A stretch of DNA of 36,057 bases from Anaerolineae bacterium (GTDB lineage: Bacteria > Chloroflexota > Anaerolineae > DRVO01), in contig JABLXR010000058.1 in NCBI GenBank assembly GCA_013178015.1, positions 1 to 36,057 on the forward strand. Reading direction: 5' to 3'. A program made the translations under genes and the position numbers. The notes under the pieces were generated by a model. That model ran no database searches. It was not told the origin of the DNA and was given only the letters and a program-made list of their open reading frames with translations. Positions 32,306 through 36,057 of the stretch are shown piece after piece. Positions within the stretch are counted from its first letter, which is position 1. Each line of letters starts with the position of its first letter.

Positions 32306-33013
32306 CTATACCAGCCTGAGGACTCCCTCGAGCCCTGTCACCCTCGCCTCCTCCAGCTCCAGGAAAGCGCCGGTCCGATCCAACAGGATCGCCTCCATGC
32401 CCAACGCTCGGGGACCGGCCAAGTCCCAGCGCGGATCATCACCCACGAAGAGAGCGTGCTGTGCTTCTACTCCCAGACGTCCTAGAGCCACAAGGAAGAT
32501 ATCCCTCGCCGGTTTGCGCCAGCCCACTTCGGCGCAGAAGATGACCGCCTCCGTGACATCAGCTAGCCCGAGCCGCCTGACTTCTTCGTGCCACGGTCCG
32601 GCCGGGCTGCCCCAGGGAGTGTTGGAGACAATCCCGGTGCGCACCCCGCGGGCCCGCAGTTCCCGCAGCACCGGCAACGCGTCCTGGTACAGCCTCGCTC
32701 GGGCGAAGATCGGCGCCAGGAAGCCACGGCATGCCTCGTCCAGCAGCTCCGCACCGCCATGCTCTTCGGGCAGCTCGTAGATACGCCGCAGGCGGTGTGC
32801 CAGCGGACGCACGCGGAAGTCGGACGACTCGTGATCCTCCGCCTCGGCCTGACGCCACAGCCGATCGGGCGGTGGTACTTGCAGGCCGCGGGCGCGCAGG
32901 CGAACCCCCACCTCACCCAGCGCCTCCCGCAGCACCTGAGGGAACTCCTCGCGGCGGTAATACTCCACCAGCGTTCCCCCCAGGTCGAAAAGGACCGCCC
33001 GTTTTCCCGGCAA
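32306..33013 (-). CDS. HAD-superfamily phosphatase
   Basis: 235 residues. HAD motif I AVLFDLGGTLV (the usual second Asp is Gly, as in many HAD-IA members), motif II GIVSNTPWG, motif III Lys in VGWRKPARDIF, motif IV LFVGDDPRWDLAGPRALGM. Helical cap between motifs I and II (subclass I). A cytoplasmic phosphatase of unknown substrate. TTG 33013 follows GGGAGG by about eight bases. Transcribed alone. Confidence 0.88.
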   Translation of the reverse strand: MPGKRAVLFDLGGTLVEYYRREEFPQVLREALGEVGVRLRARGLQVPPPDRLWRQAEAEDHESSDFRVRPLAHRLRRIYELPEEHGGAELLDEACRGFLAPIFARARLYQDALPVLRELRARGVRTGIVSNTPWGSPAGPWHEEVRRLGLADVTEAVIFCAEVGWRKPARDIFLVALGRLGVEAQHALFVGDDPRWDLAGPRALGMEAILLDRTGAFLELEEARVTGLEGVLRLV

Positions 33014-33255
33014 GCTTCAGCCTCCCTGACGCCCGGCTGTGACACTAGCAGAACGCACGCTCTGGTTCAGCTTGACCGAAAAGCCTGGGGTAGGCAAGAT
33101 GGCTCTGCAAGCGCGAAGTGAGCCATACTGCGCCCAGGGGACTGGCCACGGGGCAGGGTGTGCTGCAGGCGGCGGGCTCCTGCCCTGATCGCCGCTGCCG
33201 CGTGAGGTTGCTCCGGCAGCCTTCGGCCCCACGCAGGACCGGGAGAGGAGTGCCC

Positions 33256-34365
33256 ATGGCTAAGGCAATGACGCCCAAGGAACGAATGCTGGCGGCGCTG
33301 GCTCTGGACGTGCCCGATCGCCTGCCCGCCTCGGTGCATCAGTGGCAGCCTTACCACCTCGCCCACTACCTCGGCGGCATCTCCGCCCTGGACGCCTTCC
33401 GCCGCTTCGGGCTCGATGCCGCCATCGTCGCTCCCGTTCACCACAGCCGCACCGGCACCGCTCAGTGGCGGGTGACCTCGCGGGCTCACACCAATGAGGC
33501 GGGCAACCGGGTCACCGAGGTCCGCATCGAGACCCCGAAAGGCACGCTGACGCAGCTCCTGGAGGCCGACGAGCGCACCGAGTGGGTGGTGGAGCCCATC
33601 ATCAAGCATCCCGAGGACATGGAACTGGTGCGGGACTACATGCCTACGCCGCTGCTGGCACCGGAGCCGGTGGCAGCAACCTACGAGGAGCTGGGGCAGG
33701 ACGGCATCCTGCGGGGCTTCGTCTTCGGGGACCAGGGGGGACCCTGGCAGCACGCCTGTCAGCTCCATGGCACCCAGAACATGATAATGGCCACTTACGA
33801 CGACCCTGACTGGGTACACCAGCTACTGCGCGCGCTGACGGATAAGAAGCTCCAATACGTGGAGGAGAGCCTCGCCGGTCTGCCCCTCGACCTGATAGAG
33901 ACGGGAGGGGGCGCGGCCTCCTCCACCGTGATTTCTCCCACCATCTTCCGAGAGTTCTGCCTTCCCTACGACCGCGAGATCCACGATGCCCTCCACGCCG
34001 TTGGCCACCGGGTGGTCTACCACACCTGCGGAGGCATGATGCCCATACTGGAGCTCATCGTGGAGAATGGCTGCGACGCCGCCGAGACGCTGGCGCCACC
34101 TGGTGTGGGGGGAGACGTGGACGCGGCGGAGGTGAAGCGCCGCATCGGCCAGCGCGTGGCCCTCATCGGCGGCCTGGACCAGTTCAACGTGCTGACCGAT
34201 GGCAGCCCGGCCCAGATCCGGGCCGAAGTGCACCGCCTCTTCCAGGCCCTGGGCCCGGGTGGAGGCTACATCATCTCGCCTTCGGATCACTTCTTCGACA
34301 CGGGCGAAGAGAACTTGCATGCCTACGCCCGCGCCGCCCGGGAGTGCACCTACAAAGCCGAATAG
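33256..34365 (+). CDS. Uroporphyrinogen decarboxylase-family methyltransferase (MtaA/CmuA-like)
   Basis: 369 residues of the URO-D superfamily. Rather than the arginine-rich N-terminus of true HemE, it has KERMLAALALDVPDRLP, and it carries the zinc-type motif VVYHTCGGMMPILELIVENGCDA (His and Cys), then IGGLDQFNVL and GGGYIISPSDHFFDTGEENL. This resembles the corrinoid:coenzyme methyltransferase branch (MtaA, MtbA, CmuA) and many uncharacterised environmental relatives. No corrinoid protein lies beside it, so the methyl donor is unknown. ATG 33256 is preceded by GGAGAGGAG; the frame upstream to 33118 is non-homologous. Confidence 0.88.
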   Translation: MAKAMTPKERMLAALALDVPDRLPASVHQWQPYHLAHYLGGISALDAFRRFGLDAAIVAPVHHSRTGTAQWRVTSRAHTNEAGNRVTEVRIETPKGTLTQLLEADERTEWVVEPIIKHPEDMELVRDYMPTPLLAPEPVAATYEELGQDGILRGFVFGDQGGPWQHACQLHGTQNMIMATYDDPDWVHQLLRALTDKKLQYVEESLAGLPLDLIETGGGAASSTVISPTIFREFCLPYDREIHDALHAVGHRVVYHTCGGMMPILELIVENGCDAAETLAPPGVGGDVDAAEVKRRIGQRVALIGGLDQFNVLTDGSPAQIRAEVHRLFQALGPGGGYIISPSDHFFDTGEENLHAYARAARECTYKAE

Positions 34366-34413
34366 CGGGTAGTGCCTGGCGTCTTGCCTCACTCACCACT
34401 AGGCACCACCCGC
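34365..34413 (+). terminator. Long hairpin directly after the URO-D gene
   Basis: GCGGGTAGTGCCT (34365-34377) and AGGCACCACCCGC (34401-34413) form a 13-bp stem with one mismatch, starting on the last base of the stop codon. No T-tract follows on the plus strand, so it is a weak intrinsic terminator at best; it may instead protect the mRNA end or be a small repeat. Confidence 0.45.
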
Positions 34414-34434
34414 CTAGAGAAAAGGGAACCCCAG

Positions 34435-34795
34435 CTAGACTTTCTACCTCTCCGGTTTCTCTCCGGCCTACCTATCCCCTCACGGGGAAACCCTACGCTG
34501 GCTCCCAGTCAGGTGGATCGGCTTTCGCCGATGAGCCTGACTGCTCTCCGACCACCTTTTCCTCCCTTGGCCTGTGCCGGTTTCCCGGGACCGCCTTGGG
34601 TGGGACTGAGGGCCGGACACCCTTCCCTTCTCACCCTGCGGGGGCTTTTCGGCAACCCGTAGGATGCTACTGAGAAGTGATGACCAGCTTCGGTTCGTTG
34701 TCGGTCGGAGTCCTCCGGTCGGGTGTACTCGACTCTCTGAGGCTCCCTACCATCGGTTCTATACTGCTCCCCGATGGCAAGAATAGGCTACCACA
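34435..34795 (-). ncRNA. Candidate large structured RNA, GNRA-rich on the minus strand
   Basis: This ~360-nt region has no convincing ORF but many nested stems. Examples (plus coordinates): CCATCGG/CCGATGG (34750-34756/34771-34777); CTTCTCA/TGAGAAG (34627-34633/34671-34677) enclosing CCTGCGGG/CCCGTAGG; CAGTCAGG/CCTGACTG (34506-34513/34536-34543) enclosing ATCGGC-TTTC-GCCGAT; CCCC-TCAC-GGGG (34477-34488). Read on the minus strand the loops become GNRA types (GAAA, GUGA), which marks that strand as the RNA. Size and style are like IscB-associated omega/HEARO RNAs, group II intron domains or other large bacterial RNAs. I cannot match it to one, and no associated ORF is next to it. Confidence 0.5.
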
Positions 34796-34913
34796 GGTTC
34801 AGGCGATTGTCAATATGCTGAGAAGACCGATTTGAAGAGCCACAGGGGTGGTGCATCTCAGTTTCTGGGGCGAATCGCGGCAACGGCGCCGCACATCTGT
34901 CATCCCTGAGCAG

Positions 34914-34934
34914 GGGCGAATCTCGCATTCGCCC
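34914..34934. repeat. GGGCGAAT/ATTCGCCC intergenic hairpin
   Basis: An 8-bp perfect stem with a 5-nt loop, related to the hairpin at 5412-5432. The surrounding 34800-35197 stretch contains no gene I can support; minus-strand frames there are open but lack family resemblance. Confidence 0.45.
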
Positions 34935-35197
34935 TGTCCACCGAGTAGCTGCGGGGCCACGGGTGCAGAAGAGGTTCGCCCCCGCCGGTGATGGTGGGCG
35001 GGCAGCAGATCGGCCCACGAGGAAGCACGCTGGAGATTGGCTCGTCTGGGCGTCCGGGGCGTTCGGGCACCTTGAGAGCCGTCGCCGCATTACCGAGATG
35101 CACCCGCGCCCAGGATCGAGGTACGGTCCTTCGCGTGCGGCCCTAGGGTGGAGGAGCGCCGGGTGCCGTTCATGACACCAGGGGGCAACCCCGAGTT

Positions 35198-35752
35198 CTA
35201 GGGCCTCTGGCCGGGCACGGCACTCGCAGGTCGGTGCTTCTCGGCGAAGGCTCGGGCCGCCTCTGCGATGGCCGCACGCGCGGCTTCCACCGGCTCCCAT
35301 CCCCAGATGGCCGTCTCCTTGCCCTCCAGCTGCTTGTAGACGCTGAAGAAGAACTCGACCTCCAGGAGCAGGTGGCGGCCCAACTGGTCCAAAGACAGGA
35401 CCTCGTCGAACCGAGGATCGGCCTCGGGCACTGCCAGGATCTTCTGGTCTCGCCTTCCCTCATCCAGCATCTCCAGAATCCCGATTGGCCGAGAGGAAAG
35501 GAGGCATCCGGTGAAAGTGGCTTCGGTCACCAGCACCAGGGCATCCAGCGCGTCGCCATCGGGCGAAAGCGTGCCGGGGATGAAGCCGTAGTCGCCCGGG
35601 TAGTGCATGGGAGAATGCAGCACTCGATCCACTCGAAACACGCCGTAGACAGGATCGTACTCGACCTTGTTGCGGGTGCCGGCGGGGATCTCCACCACCA
35701 CGTTCACGATATCCGGTGCTCTATCTCCCGGCGGCAGGTGATAGAGGTTCAC
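35198..35752 (-). CDS. ppa: Family I inorganic pyrophosphatase
   Basis: 184 residues with VNVVVEIPAGTRNKVEYD, then DRVLHSPMHYPGDYGFIPGT (active-site Tyr and Asp) and the metal-binding signature DGDALDALVLV, in which Ala replaces the usual Pro of DxDPxD. Hydrolyses pyrophosphate to phosphate in the cytoplasm with Mg2+; the family is strongly inhibited by fluoride. GTG 35752 follows GGAGG by eight bases; the open frame extends to 35785 but lacks a site there. No fluoride riboswitch is recognisable upstream, unlike the enolase gene. Upstream 35753-35933 holds only a CCTCCATG/CATGGAGG palindrome (35872-35900). Confidence 0.92.
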   Translation of the reverse strand: MNLYHLPPGDRAPDIVNVVVEIPAGTRNKVEYDPVYGVFRVDRVLHSPMHYPGDYGFIPGTLSPDGDALDALVLVTEATFTGCLLSSRPIGILEMLDEGRRDQKILAVPEADPRFDEVLSLDQLGRHLLLEVEFFFSVYKQLEGKETAIWGWEPVEAARAAIAEAARAFAEKHRPASAVPGQRP

Positions 35753-35933
35753 TGCTCGTCCTCCAACATCCCTTCCCAACGCCAACGCCTTCAGAGCTCA
35801 GACTTCTTCCGGCAGTAGCGGCATGTCGGCCCCGGTCCCGGAACCCCGCCCGGCGACCTGTAGGACCAGAACCCTCCATGGTGGAGATTAGCATGGAGGC
35901 CAGCCGCTGCCCAGGGCCTAGCCGTGGAAGAGT

Positions 35934-36057
35934 AGGGCTTTCTCATGTTTGCGGTGAGGAGGTGAGGAGGGCAAGGGCGTAGGCCAGGTGAGCAGCGCAG
36001 TAGCGGCGGGCAGCGGCGAGGTTGGTGAAGCCAGCTAGGCGCAGCAGCCCAATGACG
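35934..36057 (-). mobile_element. 3' end of an ISAs1-type insertion sequence, cut by the window edge
   Basis: The outer end is AGGGCTTTCTCA (35934-35945), the same as the terminal repeats of the MITEs at 5232-5672, and it encloses the end of a transposase gene. The element continues beyond the window. This may be the autonomous partner that mobilised the MITEs. Confidence 0.6.
35943..36056 (-). CDS. Transposase C-terminus, ISAs1 family (partial)
   Basis: The minus-strand frame reads VIGLLRLAGFTNLAAARRYC, then AAHLAYALALLTS, and ends at TGA 35943-35945. The pattern LLRxAGxTNIAAALR followed by a short helix with ALALL is characteristic of the end of ISAs1-family (DDE) transposases. Only 37 residues are in the window, and the stop codon lies within the terminal inverted repeat. 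Confidence 0.6.
   Translation of the reverse strand, partial: VIGLLRLAGFTNLAAARRYCAAHLAYALALLTSSPQT

Noticed and set aside
34344-34673. Short Pro/Leu-rich plus-strand frames over the structured RNA candidate
   Set aside because: They have no start context and no family, and overlap strong RNA-like stems.
35753-35933. Fluoride riboswitch upstream of the pyrophosphatase gene
   Set aside because: I looked for the P1 loop/UGAUR pairing on the minus strand and found only an unrelated CCTCCATG palindrome.

Overview
The window is GC-rich, mostly single-copy bacterial DNA with many GTG and TTG starts. The gene content includes DUF6062, DUF4129, DUF3604, a six-bladed sugar dehydrogenase lipoprotein, a PIN/AbrB pair, an MNT/HEPN pair, and decayed IS and MITE debris between genes. 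This suggests a heterotrophic Chloroflexota (Anaerolineae-like) genome, probably an environmental assembly. That placement is inference from gene families and style; there is no rRNA gene to confirm it.

Layout. 0.2-4.8 kb: DUF3604 metal-dependent hydrolase (-), DUF2905 membrane protein (+), Cof-type HAD phosphatase (-), a frameshifted remnant of prs (+) and a DegV lipid-binding protein (-). 4.8-6.5 kb: no intact gene; a repeat dump with two inverted ~172-bp MITEs, a ~297-bp element with terminal inverted repeats, and a ~21-bp tandem repeat. 6.5-8.2 kb: a P-type ATPase truncated at both ends. 8.2-17.6 kb: the fluoride island described below. 17.6-25.6 kb: second copy of the ~300-bp element, SGNH esterase, NUDIX hydrolase, diacylglycerol-kinase-like lipid kinase, GH2 glycosidase, a nucleotidyltransferase pseudogene, an FNR-like flavoprotein and MurQ. 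25.8-29.5 kb: sugar-dehydrogenase lipoprotein, AbrB/PIN and MNT/HEPN toxin-antitoxin pairs. 29.6-34.4 kb: CDF metal transporter, dienelactone-hydrolase-like protein, phosphoribosyltransferase, HAD phosphatase and a URO-D family methyltransferase. 34.4-36.1 kb: a GNRA-rich structured RNA candidate (-), family I pyrophosphatase, and the 3' end of an ISAs1-type insertion sequence.

Main result. Four separate elements between 8.2 and 17.6 kb match the fluoride (crcB-type) riboswitch: a short P1 hairpin whose loop pairs with a downstream (C/U)UGAU(G/A)NC(C/U)UC strand, a small P3 hairpin, then a terminator. Each has its own sigma-70-like promoter. They precede (1) a truncated enolase gene, (2) a MoxR-DUF58-DUF4129-small protein operon, (3) a dynamin-like GTPase plus a helical partner, and (4) on the opposite strand, a DUF6062 protein plus a zinc-ribbon/HEAT-repeat gene carrying a frameshift. 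Enolase is a known fluoride target. The other three units are not fluoride exporters, and no crcB/fluC or clc-F gene is visible here. I read this as a candidate fluoride-stress island whose outputs concern the membrane/envelope (dynamin, MoxR/DUF58/DUF4129) and metal-binding proteins.

The riboswitches use two switch designs. Units 1 and 2 overlap the pseudoknot strand directly with the terminator. Units 3 and 4 use a three-strand exchange, and in unit 3 the Shine-Dalgarno sequence lies inside the terminator stem. Much of the rest of the window is accessory DNA shaped by small non-autonomous elements and gene decay (prs, enolase, nucleotidyltransferase, ICMT fragment).
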